Shown piece by piece: positions 1-6,195 of a DNA stretch of 6,514 bases. The position numbers were made by a program, and so were the translations under genes. The stretch is from JBEIFW01 sp044370695. GTDB taxonomy: Bacteria > Actinomycetota > Acidimicrobiia > Acidimicrobiales > Ilumatobacteraceae. Below the pieces are notes generated by a model, which was given only the letters and a program-made list of their open reading frames with translations, was not told where the DNA came from and did not search any database. Position 1 is the first letter of the stretch; each line of letters starts with the position of its first letter. The stretch lies in NCBI GenBank assembly GCA_044370695.1, contig JBILVB010000194.1:1-6514 (forward strand), in the 5' to 3' direction.

Positions 1-679
1 CCGGATCGCTGACGAGCAGCGACGCGATCACGAGCCCGAGGCAGACCACGCCGAGCGATCCACCGATCTCGATTGAGAGAAGCCTCACTCCGGCCGAGAG
101 CGCCTGGTTACCGCCGTGGATTCGGATGACGGCCGCTACTGCAAGCCAGGAAAGCACGCCGACCACGGCCACGGCGACGAGAACGCCCACCCAACCGCGG
201 TAGGAGGTGACCGGGTGTCCGCCGGCAACAAGCCCGGCCAGCGCTGCGCCGATCGATGCCTCGGCTGCGTAGAGCAGGGTGTTGAACGCCGCCTTTCGGG
301 GATCGCGCTGACGCCGCACGATCTCGCTCGCCGCCCCGCCGAGGACACGGCTCATCACGACGACGGCCGGTCCCGTCACCAGGAACCCCACAGCGAGTAC
401 CAGTTCCGCCATGCTGATGGAAACCGAGTGCCGGTCCGTCTCTAGGTCGATCTCCAGCCGACCGGCTGTTACGTAGGCGACGGTGAGGGCAACCAGTGCG
501 ACCGGCCAGGGAAGGTCAACGAGGGCCAGCATGGGGGCGGTGAGGGCCAGGACTGCGGCGCCGCAAGCGGTGAGCAGCCCCAAGAGAGCGAGCAGAGCAA
601 CGAATGCGCGCCCGGACGACGCCGGCGGCGCAGCCGCCGGCGTCGTGCTCCTGCGAGCGTCTGCGCTGCAGTCGCTCAT
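1..679 (-). CDS. Multi-pass membrane protein, N-terminal part (C-terminus beyond left edge)
   Basis: This reading frame is open from an ATG at 677-679 to the window edge (226 codons, no stop), so the gene is truncated by the window and not necessarily broken. The N-terminus is Ala/Pro/Ser-rich (residues 1-23). About six hydrophobic segments follow, near residues 25-47, 55-72, 90-110, 133-152, 163-186 and 205-223. Between segments 2 and 3 is a short polar stretch (RLEIDLETDRHSVSISMAE), and after segment 3 a basic loop (VRRQRDPRKAAFN). From memory, this layout resembles the N-terminal membrane region of some actinobacterial GGDEF/EAL cyclic-di-GMP proteins, but no GGDEF, EAL or HD motif is inside the window, so the function is not established. 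The ATG lies 10 bases after the protease stop, with only a weak purine stretch (GAAGA) ahead of it. That suggests co-transcription or translational coupling with the protease gene. Confidence 0.82.
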   Translation of the reverse strand, partial: MSDCSADARRSTTPAAAPPASSGRAFVALLALLGLLTACGAAVLALTAPMLALVDLPWPVALVALTVAYVTAGRLEIDLETDRHSVSISMAELVLAVGFLVTGPAVVVMSRVLGGAASEIVRRQRDPRKAAFNTLLYAAEASIGAALAGLVAGGHPVTSYRGWVGVLVAVAVVGVLSWLAVAAVIRIHGGNQALSAGVRLLSIEIGGSLGVVCLGLVIASLLVSDP

Positions 680-689
680 CGACCGATCT

Positions 690-2384
690 TCATGTCCAAC
701 TCGCACTCGACCACGTAGCTGAGCCCTTCCAGCGCAGGCCGTCCCACGAGGTGCCCTTCCAGCGCAGGCCGTCCCACGCGACGCCCTTCCAGCGCAGGCC
801 ATTCCAGGTGTCGCCCTTCCACCGCAGACCCGCCCAGGCGTCGCCCTTCCAGCGCAGGCCGTCCCACGTTCCCTGGAAGCCGGTGACCTGAGACCACGGC
901 GCACCGGCCCACGACGACGCCCACGGCGCCACCGGCACACCCGTCGACGTCGGCGTCCCCGCGTACACCCGGCCCATCCATGCGCCGCCGGACCACGACC
1001 TGCCGGCGGCGGCCGCCTGCGCCCAGCCGGCCATCGAGCCGCCCTGCACGTCGACGTTGCCCGTGAGGACCGAACCGGCGAGCTCGAGCGAACCCTCGGA
1101 GCGCAGCGTCTGCACGTTGGCGGTCCCTGCGGTCGCGGTAGTGGTCGTCACCGCCGCTGGAAGCGCGGCGCGGATCACCTTGTTGGCGACGAGCGCCTGG
1201 CCCGCCGTCTTCTTCCCGGCCTTGATGGCCCAGGTGTTGGTGCGCAGCAGCTGCTTGATCGCCGCCGGCGTGGCAGAGGGATATCGGTGAACGAGTTGCG
1301 CTGCGACGCCCGCCACGATGGCGGTCGCCTGCGAGGTGCCGCTCCCCCGGATCAGCCGGTTGCCCTGCGTGGCGGTGGACGTGTCGAGCAGGCTGCCGGG
1401 TACCCGAAGGCCCGGTACCGACACGCCGGGCACGAATACGTCCGAGGCCCGGAGTTTGTCGTCGCCACGGTCGGAGAAGCTGGCGACCGTCCAGCTCGCC
1501 ACGTTCGTCAGGTTCGCCGGATCGGCCGCGCCGACGGTGACGACGTCGGGGTTGCGGGCCGGGAACGCAAGGTCCACCTTGTTGGGGTTGCCGTCGTTGC
1601 CGGCTGCGGCGACGACGACGATGCCGGCCTTCACGGCCTGGGTGACGGCGTGGCTCAACGGGTCGACGGTGACGCATTCCGTCTCCTTGTTCCTCGATCT
1701 ACCCGAGAGGTCGCACGCAGCGTTGGCGGCCACGCCGTAGGGGATCGCCAGCACCCGGATGTTCAGCCCGTGGCGGTTGCGGTGCTGGGTGGCCCAGTCG
1801 ATCTGGGCGATCACCTGGGTGACGTCCACGGCGCCGTCCGCCGCGCCCGCCTTCAGGTTGACCACGCGTGCTCCTGGGGCCATGCCCGCGAACCCGGACG
1901 CGGTCGGGGTCGAAGCAGGGATCGTCGAACTGTTCGGTTTGGCCGTCGTCGAGCGACATGCACCCGAGACCGTCGTGGCTGCGTCGCGCCCGTTGATCAG
2001 CGAGGCGAGGTGGGTGCCGTGGCCGAACGCATCGAGGTGCGGCGTGCCCCCAGCCGCCCGGGCGTCGAAGGACAGGTCGGGTCCGTTGTAGATCGCCCCG
2101 GAGCCGGACACGGGCGTCACGCCGGTGTCGATCAGGGCGACGTCGACCCCGGCACCGGTGAACCCGCACGCCCAGAGGTCACGCGAGCCGATGGCCCGGG
2201 CGATGGCGTTCAACTCCGACACGCCTGCGGCGTCGTAGGGGCTTGCGGTGGTCGATGCACTGCTGACGTTGCCCAAGGCGGCACCGGCGGTACCGACGGT
2301 GGCCAGCATCGTTCCGATGGCGGTCATCGTCCGCAGCCGCCGCCATCCCTGCGCCGGAAGTGGTTGTGATGTCACGCTGCGCAC
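690..2384 (-). CDS. Secreted subtilisin-like serine peptidase (S8 family) with C-terminal Trp-rich tandem repeats
   Basis: A 564-residue protein predicted to be an extracellular endopeptidase. The triad is readable: Asp86 in VALIDTGV, His122 in FGHGTHLAS, Ser351 in GSGTSQAT, plus oxyanion-hole Asn263 in AAAGNDG. The Ser motif lacks the Met, Pro and His of classical GTSMATPHVAG, a variant I associate with actinobacterial S8 proteins. Residues 1-45 look like a signal peptide: Arg-rich WRRLR at 14-18, hydrophobic stretch 20-38, then small residues. No I9-type propeptide is evident. Four cysteines (73, 143, 224, 237) could form disulfides outside the cell. After the catalytic domain (about 78-410), residues 464-564 are Trp/Gly-rich and end in five 10-residue W-x-G-L-R-W-K-G-x-x units (507-556), possibly for surface attachment. 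The GTG start at 2384 follows GAGGG at about 4 nt and keeps the basic n-region; ATG codon 20 would lose it. Confidence 0.93.
   Translation of the reverse strand: MRSVTSQPLPAQGWRRLRTMTAIGTMLATVGTAGAALGNVSSASTTASPYDAAGVSELNAIARAIGSRDLWACGFTGAGVDVALIDTGVTPVSGSGAIYNGPDLSFDARAAGGTPHLDAFGHGTHLASLINGRDAATTVSGACRSTTAKPNSSTIPASTPTASGFAGMAPGARVVNLKAGAADGAVDVTQVIAQIDWATQHRNRHGLNIRVLAIPYGVAANAACDLSGRSRNKETECVTVDPLSHAVTQAVKAGIVVVAAAGNDGNPNKVDLAFPARNPDVVTVGAADPANLTNVASWTVASFSDRGDDKLRASDVFVPGVSVPGLRVPGSLLDTSTATQGNRLIRGSGTSQATAIVAGVAAQLVHRYPSATPAAIKQLLRTNTWAIKAGKKTAGQALVANKVIRAALPAAVTTTTATAGTANVQTLRSEGSLELAGSVLTGNVDVQGGSMAGWAQAAAAGRSWSGGAWMGRVYAGTPTSTGVPVAPWASSWAGAPWSQVTGFQGTWDGLRWKGDAWAGLRWKGDTWNGLRWKGVAWDGLRWKGTSWDGLRWKGSATWSSASWT
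723..872 (-). repeat. Five tandem 30-bp units encoding the W-x-G-L-R-W-K-G-x-x tail
   Basis: Five in-register 30-bp units begin at 723, 753, 783, 813 and 843. Units 1, 2 and 5 are identical over their first 25 bp, which encode WDGLRWKG; units 3 and 4 diverge, giving WNGLRWKG and WAGLRWKG. Each unit keeps Trp every five residues, so the protein repeat is really a pentad (W-x-G-x-x) used in alternating forms. The near-identity of codons points to recent unit duplication or gene conversion. Looser copies of the pentad extend upstream (residues 464-506) and into the last eight residues. Confidence 0.95.
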
Positions 2385-2450
2385 TTTGCCCTCGGACCTT
2401 CTTGACTGAGCGCGGAGCCGGTCAGGACTCGATCAAGTCGTGGCGCGATG

Positions 2451-2465
2451 AACGCTGTGAGCGTT
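2451..2465. promoter_or_regulatory. Perfect 6-bp dyad in the gap upstream of the S8 protease gene
   Basis: AACGCT and AGCGTT flank a 3-base GTG centre, about 67-81 bases upstream of the protease GTG start and about 100 bases downstream of the CMD-like stop. It could be an operator for the protease, or a weak hairpin ending the upstream operon; there is no T-tract on the minus strand. The rest of the 2385-2563 gap shows only short hairpin-like sequences (near 2502-2514 and 2516-2527) and no convincing -35/-10 pair. Confidence 0.3.
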
Positions 2466-2563
2466 TCCTGCAAGCGCAACCGTTCCATCCCAGCGGGGTA
2501 TCGGCCTTCGCCGGTGCTCGTTCGAGCCTCGCCGTTTCAAGAACGTCTCTGGAACCGGCGGGA

Positions 2564-3232
2564 TCACCCCCCGTCGGCGTCCAACTCCTCGCCGTCAGCG
2601 CTCGACGTCGCCCGCCCGACGTCGAGCGACATCCGACCTCGAGGACCGTCGATCTCCACGATCGGGTCGTCGCGGTCGTCGAACTCGAGGCGCAGGGCCC
2701 GGCTCATCGTGGCGTGCATCTCGTACATGCACGTGACGTAGGTGAACTCGAGGATCTCCTCGTCGCTCAGGTGCTCGCGCAGCGCGGCGAACACTCCCTC
2801 GGCCACCCGGCCGCCCTGGAGCACGAGGGCGTCGGTGTAGGCGAGCACCGCCCGTTCGACGGGGCTGAAGCAGGTGGCCACTTCCCAGGCGGGGATGGCC
2901 TCGATCTTCTCCTCGTCGAGACCGGCCGACCGGCACGCCTTGCAGTGCTGCGAGAACACGAACTGGCTGCCGCGGGCCCATCCGGCGCGGGTTTGGCCGA
3001 GCTCGCGCAGCGCGGGGTCGAGGCGGCGGCTCGGGCTCCGGTAGAGGCCGAAGCCGGCGGTGGCGTGCTCGAACACGTCGGGCACGAGCGCGAACACGGT
3101 CCACCAGTCGCCCGGCGTGCCGGTGCTCGTGCCGGGTTCGGCGACCGGGTCGCGGTCACCGAAGAGGAAGTCGTAGTAGCGCACGACCGACGGAGCGGCG
3201 TCGTGCCGGGGGACCTGGCGCAGGCGGGGCAT
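2564..3232 (-). CDS. Carboxymuconolactone decarboxylase (AhpD-like) family protein
   Basis: A 222-residue, probably cytoplasmic protein. The recognisable part is residues 75-185: an all-helical CMD-type core with SQHCKACRSAGLDEEKIEAI (94-113), then FSPVERAVLAYTDAL (122-136) and LSDEEILEFTYVTCMYEMHATMSRAL (155-180, quoted only to locate the helices). The family includes gamma-carboxymuconolactone decarboxylases and AhpD-type alkylhydroperoxidases. A CxxC (C97, C100) is kept, but the His expected four residues after the second Cys is Gly104, and the usual Glu before the HxxxA motif is Val92. Classical AhpD chemistry is therefore uncertain. The acidic tail (185-222) lies outside the core. I chose ATG 3232 because the frame upstream has no start before it enters the synthetase gene; a strong Shine-Dalgarno is lacking. 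The gene sits 32 bases after the acyl-CoA synthetase stop and is likely in the same operon, suggesting a role in catabolism of the activated acid. Confidence 0.87.
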   Translation of the reverse strand: MPRLRQVPRHDAAPSVVRYYDFLFGDRDPVAEPGTSTGTPGDWWTVFALVPDVFEHATAGFGLYRSPSRRLDPALRELGQTRAGWARGSQFVFSQHCKACRSAGLDEEKIEAIPAWEVATCFSPVERAVLAYTDALVLQGGRVAEGVFAALREHLSDEEILEFTYVTCMYEMHATMSRALRLEFDDRDDPIVEIDGPRGRMSLDVGRATSSADGEELDADGG

Positions 3233-3264
3233 GGCGGTGACCGTACGCCCGCAGCGAGGTGGGC

Positions 3265-4815
3265 TCAGACGATCCGGGAGTCCTTGTTGCCCCAGTACCG
3301 GTCGCGCACGAGCCGCTTGTAGAGCTTGCCGGTGTCGAGCCGGGGAAGCTCGACCTGGAAGTCGATCGAGCGGGGCACCTTGTAGCCGGCCAGCACCGTC
3401 CGGCAGTACGCCAACAACTCGTCGGCCAGCGCGTCGTCGGCGGTGACGCCCGGCGCGGGTTGGACGACGGCCTTGACCTCCTCGCCGAGGTCCGCGTTGG
3501 GGACGCCGAACACGGCGACGTCGGCCACCTTCGGGTGGAGGACGAGCGCGTCCTCGATCTCCTGCGGGTAGATGTTCACCCCGCCCGAGATGATCATGAA
3601 CGTCTCGCGGTCGGTGAGATAGAGGTAGCCCTCGTCGTCGACGTAGCCGACGTCGCCGAGCTTGGTCCACAGCGGGTGGTCGGGGTGCTGGGCGCTCTCG
3701 GTCTTCTCGGGGGCGTTGTGGTACTCGAACGCAGGCACCTCTCGCTCGAAGTAGACGATCCCGGGGGTGCCCGGCGGGAGCTCGCGGCCGGTCTCGTCGC
3801 AGATGTGCAGCGTGCCGACGAGCGGCCTGCCGACGCTGCCGGGATGCGCGAGCCACTCCTCGGCCGTGATGAACGTCATCCCGTTGAACTCGGTACCGCC
3901 GTAGAACTCGACGATGCGTGGGCCCCACCACTCGAGCATCCGGCGTTTGACCTCGACCGGGCAGGGCGCAGCGGCGTGCACCGCCACCTTCAGGCTCGAC
4001 AGGTCGTGGCGGGTGCGCTCGGCCTCGTCGAGCTTCAACATCCGCACGAACATGGTGGGGACGAACTGCGCCAACGTGATCCGGTGTTCGTCGATGAGGG
4101 CCAGGCATTCGGCCGGATCGAAGCGCTCCATGACCACCACCGTGCCCCCACCGCTGGTGATCCCGGCCGAGTAGGCGAGCGGGGCCGAGTGGTAGAGCGG
4201 CGCAGGGGACAGGTACACCGTGTCGGCGTCGACGCCGTACAGCGAGGCGATGAGCGCATCGAGCGGGGTGGGATCGTCGATCGTCTTCCCGGTGAGCGGG
4301 CGCTTGATGCCCTTGGGGCGGCCGGTGGTGCCCGACGAGTAGTTCATGAAGTCGCCGAGCGGCTGCTCGGTCAATGGCTCGGCGGGAAAGGCGGCGATGG
4401 CGTCCTCGTAGCGCTCGAAGCCGGCCACCGGTCCGTCGACCGCAAGCCGGACCGTGCAGCCCGGGATCTCGGCGAGCATTGCCTCCGCGGTGTCGGCGAG
4501 CGCCACCGAGGTGACGAGCGCCTTCGCCTCGGCGTCGTTGACGATGTACGCCGCCTCGGGGGCGGTGAGGTGCCGGTTGACGGCCGTGGCGTACATGCCC
4601 GAGCGGACCGTGGCCCAGTAGACCTCGAGGAACCGGGGGTGGTTCTCCAGCAGGATCGCCACGACGTCGCCGGGGCGCAAGCCGGCCGCGTGGAAGAGCT
4701 GGGCCAGACGCATCGACCGCTCGTCGAGCTCGCCGTAGGTCACGGTGATCCCGCTGCGGGCCATCACGATCGCCGGTTTGCCCGGATCCCGCCGGGCGTG
4801 GAACGGCATGGGCAT
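3265..4815 (-). CDS. AMP-forming acyl-CoA synthetase (FadD-type, ANL superfamily)
   Basis: A 516-residue enzyme that by family activates a carboxylic acid with ATP to an acyl-adenylate, then transfers it to CoA. All main ANL motifs are visible: the ATP-binding loop YSSGTTGRPKG (159-169), YGGTE (305-309), GDVGYVDDEGYLYLTDR (387-403), SGGVNIYPQEIE (410-421), and the C-terminal P-x4-G-K with the adenylation Lys497. In the hinge region, DRETF replaces the common DRKKD form. Length is normal for short FadD-like ligases, and no membrane segment is evident. The substrate cannot be read from the sequence; fatty, steroid side-chain or aromatic acids are all possible. The frame stays open to 4911, but that extension would run antisense into tRNA-Ser. 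ATG 4815 is preceded by GAGGGGAG at about 5 bases, so I use it; ATG 4809 is a near alternative. It is the first gene of the probable operon with the CMD-like protein. Confidence 0.95.
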   Translation of the reverse strand: MPMPFHARRDPGKPAIVMARSGITVTYGELDERSMRLAQLFHAAGLRPGDVVAILLENHPRFLEVYWATVRSGMYATAVNRHLTAPEAAYIVNDAEAKALVTSVALADTAEAMLAEIPGCTVRLAVDGPVAGFERYEDAIAAFPAEPLTEQPLGDFMNYSSGTTGRPKGIKRPLTGKTIDDPTPLDALIASLYGVDADTVYLSPAPLYHSAPLAYSAGITSGGGTVVVMERFDPAECLALIDEHRITLAQFVPTMFVRMLKLDEAERTRHDLSSLKVAVHAAAPCPVEVKRRMLEWWGPRIVEFYGGTEFNGMTFITAEEWLAHPGSVGRPLVGTLHICDETGRELPPGTPGIVYFEREVPAFEYHNAPEKTESAQHPDHPLWTKLGDVGYVDDEGYLYLTDRETFMIISGGVNIYPQEIEDALVLHPKVADVAVFGVPNADLGEEVKAVVQPAPGVTADDALADELLAYCRTVLAGYKVPRSIDFQVELPRLDTGKLYKRLVRDRYWGNKDSRIV

Positions 4816-4841
4816 GACGTCTCCCCTCGTCGTGGCTGCGG

Positions 4842-4847
4842 ATGCTA
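4842..4847 (-). promoter_or_regulatory. Candidate -10 element (TAGCAT) for the acyl-CoA synthetase operon
   Basis: Read on the minus strand, TAGCAT fits the actinobacterial TANNNT -10 pattern and lies 26 bases upstream of the ATG at 4815. No good -35 is visible 16-18 bases further upstream. The whole 61-bp divergent gap must serve both this operon and tRNA-Ser. Confidence 0.35.
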
Positions 4848-4860
4848 CGGGTCCGCTGGG

Positions 4861-4866
4861 TAGAGT
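4861..4866 (+). promoter_or_regulatory. Candidate -10 element (TAGAGT) for tRNA-Ser
   Basis: TAGAGT matches TANNNT and lies 10 bases before the first base of the mature tRNA, a spacing that would give a very short 5' leader. A clear -35 is not seen. Confidence 0.4.
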
Positions 4867-4876
4867 CGGCCCGCTC

Positions 4877-4971
<95 letters not shown>

Positions 4972-4979
4972 CGTCGAAC

Positions 4980-4998
4980 GGGGGCCCGGTGGGTCCCC
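4980..4998 (+). terminator. GC-rich hairpin after tRNA-Ser
   Basis: GGGGGCCC (4980-4987) pairs with GGGTCCCC (4991-4998) through eight pairs including one G-T wobble, with a 3-base GGT loop. It begins 11 bases after the tRNA CCA. No T-run follows, so it would be a U-less hairpin terminator or a processing signal. It directly abuts the nominal GTG start of the next ORF. Confidence 0.55.
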
Positions 4999-5946
4999 GT
5001 GCGGCGCGCCGGGAACAATTCATTGCATTTCGATGACATTCGTCGTATACCAATCGTCATCGAGTTTCCGGACGACCTCTTCGAGCCGCCCCCGTCGTGG
5101 GCGCGCCGGCACCCGTTCGGCGCGCGCATCCTGGGCCTCGGTGTGGCGTTCGCCCTGCTCGCACCGGTCGCAGTGCTGATCGGCGACCGAGCCGGTGGCG
5201 AGGGCGCCTCGACGCCCTCGGGCCTCGAGGCGTTGATCGAAGACCCGGCGTCGTCGGCGGAAGCGGTCGCCGAGCCGGTCGAGTCCCTGCCCCCGGTGAT
5301 GACGGTGGCGGAGACGGCGACGGAGCCGACGGTCCTCGCCGAGACCGTCGAACCGGGCGACGACGTGCGGACGACCGTCCCGACGCAGGCCCCCGTCGCG
5401 CCGACGGTCACCGTCGGGTCGGCGAGTCCGGGGACCCCTGCTCCCACCACCATCCGGGTGACCACCACGGCACGGCCGGCCACGACGGCGCCGACGACGG
5501 TGCGCCCGACGACGAAGGCACCGACGACGACGGTGCGGCCGACGACGAAGGCGCCGACGACGACGGTGCGGCCGACGACGAAGGCGCCGACGACGACCCG
5601 GGCGACCACCACCACCACCAAGGCCCCGGCGACGACCAAGGCAACGCTCCCGCCCCGGCTGTACGGCCCGGCGGAGATCGAGTCGATGGTGCGGGCGGCG
5701 TTCCCGGCTGATCCCGAGACGGCGCTGTTGATCGTGCAGCGCGAATCAGGATTCAACCCGCGGGCGTACAACGGATGGTGCTGCTACGGCCTGTTCCAGA
5801 TCCACTGGGGGGCGCACCGGTCGTCGTTGTCCTCGATCGGGATCACCTCGGCCGATCAGTTGCTCGATGCAGCCTCGAACATCCGGGCGGCGGTGCTCGT
5901 CTACCAGCGTTCCGGGGGCTGGGGTCCCTGGTCGACGGCGCCATGA
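4999..5946 (+). CDS. Membrane-anchored lytic transglycosylase-like (SLT) protein with Thr/Pro/Lys-rich stalk; start uncertain
   Basis: 315 residues from the most upstream GTG. The order is: a short cytoplasmic segment with acidic IEFPDDLFEPP (21-31); one membrane segment, RILGLGVAFALLAPVAVLIG (43-62); a long Ala/Thr/Pro linker (65-219) with tandem TTVRPTTKAP-like units; then a compact lysozyme-like domain (220-315). That domain shows the SLT signature: catalytic-type Glu249 in VQRESGFNPRAYN, then CCYGLFQIHW (261-270), and SNIRAAVLVYQRSGGWGPW near the end. By family it would cleave peptidoglycan glycan strands outside the membrane, with the stalk spanning the wall. The start is doubtful: GTG 4999 follows a terminator-like hairpin without a usable Shine-Dalgarno, codons 7-18 are unusually A/T-ending, and a promoter-like pair overlaps 5023-5051. 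TTG 5023 is the main alternative; GTG 5143 would cut into the membrane segment. It appears monocistronic, lying between two tRNA genes. Confidence 0.85.
   Translation: MRRAGNNSLHFDDIRRIPIVIEFPDDLFEPPPSWARRHPFGARILGLGVAFALLAPVAVLIGDRAGGEGASTPSGLEALIEDPASSAEAVAEPVESLPPVMTVAETATEPTVLAETVEPGDDVRTTVPTQAPVAPTVTVGSASPGTPAPTTIRVTTTARPATTAPTTVRPTTKAPTTTVRPTTKAPTTTVRPTTKAPTTTRATTTTTKAPATTKATLPPRLYGPAEIESMVRAAFPADPETALLIVQRESGFNPRAYNGWCCYGLFQIHWGAHRSSLSSIGITSADQLLDAASNIRAAVLVYQRSGGWGPWSTAP
5023..5051 (+). promoter_or_regulatory. Candidate promoter (TTGCAT, 17 bp, TATACC) near the SLT gene start
   Basis: TTGCAT at 5023-5028 and TATACC at 5046-5051 are separated by exactly 17 bases in an A/T-rich island that stands out from its surroundings. 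If functional, transcription would begin near 5058, inside the nominal SLT reading frame, implying a shorter protein or a non-standard start codon. Confidence 0.45.
5491..5604 (+). repeat. 33-bp tandem repeats encoding the Thr/Pro/Lys/Arg stalk of the SLT protein
   Basis: Two units, 5521-5553 and 5554-5586, are identical over 33 bp and encode PTTTVRPTTKA. A 30-bp variant precedes them (5491-5520, PTTVRPTTKA) and a degenerate unit follows from 5587. Nearly every codon is ACG, CCG or AAG, so the DNA is itself a low-complexity GAC/CGA pattern. On the opposite strand it produces long spurious Val/Gly-rich and Ser/Pro-rich frames. Confidence 0.93.
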
Positions 5947-5969
5947 CCGTGAGCCGGTCCGCCGAGGTG

Positions 5970-5989
5970 CGACGGGCGCCCGCCCGTCG
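5970..5989 (+). terminator. Strong inverted repeat after the SLT gene
   Basis: CGACGGGCG and CGCCCGTCG are perfect 9-base arms around a CC centre; a realistic fold is an 8-bp stem with a GCCC loop. It begins 24 bases after the SLT stop. No T-run follows, and the next bases are the candidate -10 of tRNA-Arg. It could end the SLT transcript, and it also covers most of the spacer upstream of that -10. Confidence 0.55.
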
Positions 5990-5995
5990 TATGCT
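5990..5995 (+). promoter_or_regulatory. Candidate -10 element (TATGCT) for tRNA-Arg
   Basis: TATGCT fits TANNNT and ends 12 bases before the mature tRNA. The -35 position (about 5967-5972, GTGCGA) is a poor match and borders the inverted repeat just upstream. Confidence 0.45.
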
Positions 5996-6007
5996 GACGG
6001 GTCGCAA

Positions 6008-6080
6008 GCGCTCGTAGCTCAATGGATAGAGCATTTGACTACGGATCAAAAGGTTAGGGGTTCGAGTCCCTTCGAGCGCG
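6008..6080 (+). tRNA. tRNA-Arg (anticodon ACG), no encoded CCA
   Basis: The acceptor GCGCTCG pairs with CGAGCGC, followed by discriminator G. The D arm GCTC/GAGC encloses an 8-base loop. The anticodon stem TTTGA/TCAAA encloses CTACGGA with ACG at 6041-6043. The T arm AGGGG/CCCTT includes a G-T wobble and encloses TTCGAGT. ACG is the standard bacterial arginine isoacceptor whose A34 is normally deaminated to inosine by TadA to read CGU, CGC and CGA. The bases after the discriminator are CTG, so CCA must be added post-transcriptionally. Confidence 0.97.
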
Positions 6081-6108
6081 CTGAGTGAGTCGGCAAAAGA
6101 CCTGGTAG

Positions 6109-6126
6109 CGGCCCCTGCGGGGGCCG
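6109..6126 (+). terminator. Rho-independent-like terminator after tRNA-Arg
   Basis: CGGCCCC (6109-6115) and GGGGCCG (6120-6126) form a perfect 7-bp stem with a TGCG loop, followed by TTTG. An outer pair of arms, CGGCAAA (6091-6097) and TTTGCCG (6127-6133), is also perfectly complementary and could form a second helix around it. It lies 29 bases after the tRNA 3' end. Because the stem is symmetric it may also stop transcripts arriving from the minus-strand DUF2237 gene. Confidence 0.75.
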
Positions 6127-6195
6127 TTTGCCGTCTTCGCCTCCGGGTGATCGGGGTTCCGGGGAAGGAACTCTGACCAGAGATGACCAGCCGGT

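Noticed and set aside
721..872. CRISPR-like array suggested by regular 30-bp spacing
   Set aside because: The units are directly adjacent without spacers, are in frame and encode a periodic protein tail, so this is a coding tandem repeat.
604..891. Plus-strand ORF with PFQRRPSH-type repeats
   Set aside because: It is the antisense reading of the protease W-x-G-L-R-W-K-G repeat and has no independent support.
2564..4108. A 514-codon version of the CMD-like gene starting at 4108
   Set aside because: Its first 292 codons overlap the acyl-CoA synthetase in another frame and are low-complexity Arg/Pro-rich; the CMD sequence begins at the ATG at 3232.
3265..4863. Long open frames on the plus strand opposite the acyl-CoA synthetase (e.g. 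534 codons at 3259-4863) and opposite the protease (360 codons at 1287-2369)
   Set aside because: They are antisense to genes with complete catalytic motifs, their translations are Arg/Gly/Asp-rich without domains, and long antisense frames are expected at this GC content.
5943..6017. Small plus-strand ORF (24 codons) whose ATG overlaps the SLT stop
   Set aside because: It spans the hairpin and the candidate tRNA-Arg promoter and ends inside the tRNA; no Shine-Dalgarno and no recognisable sequence.
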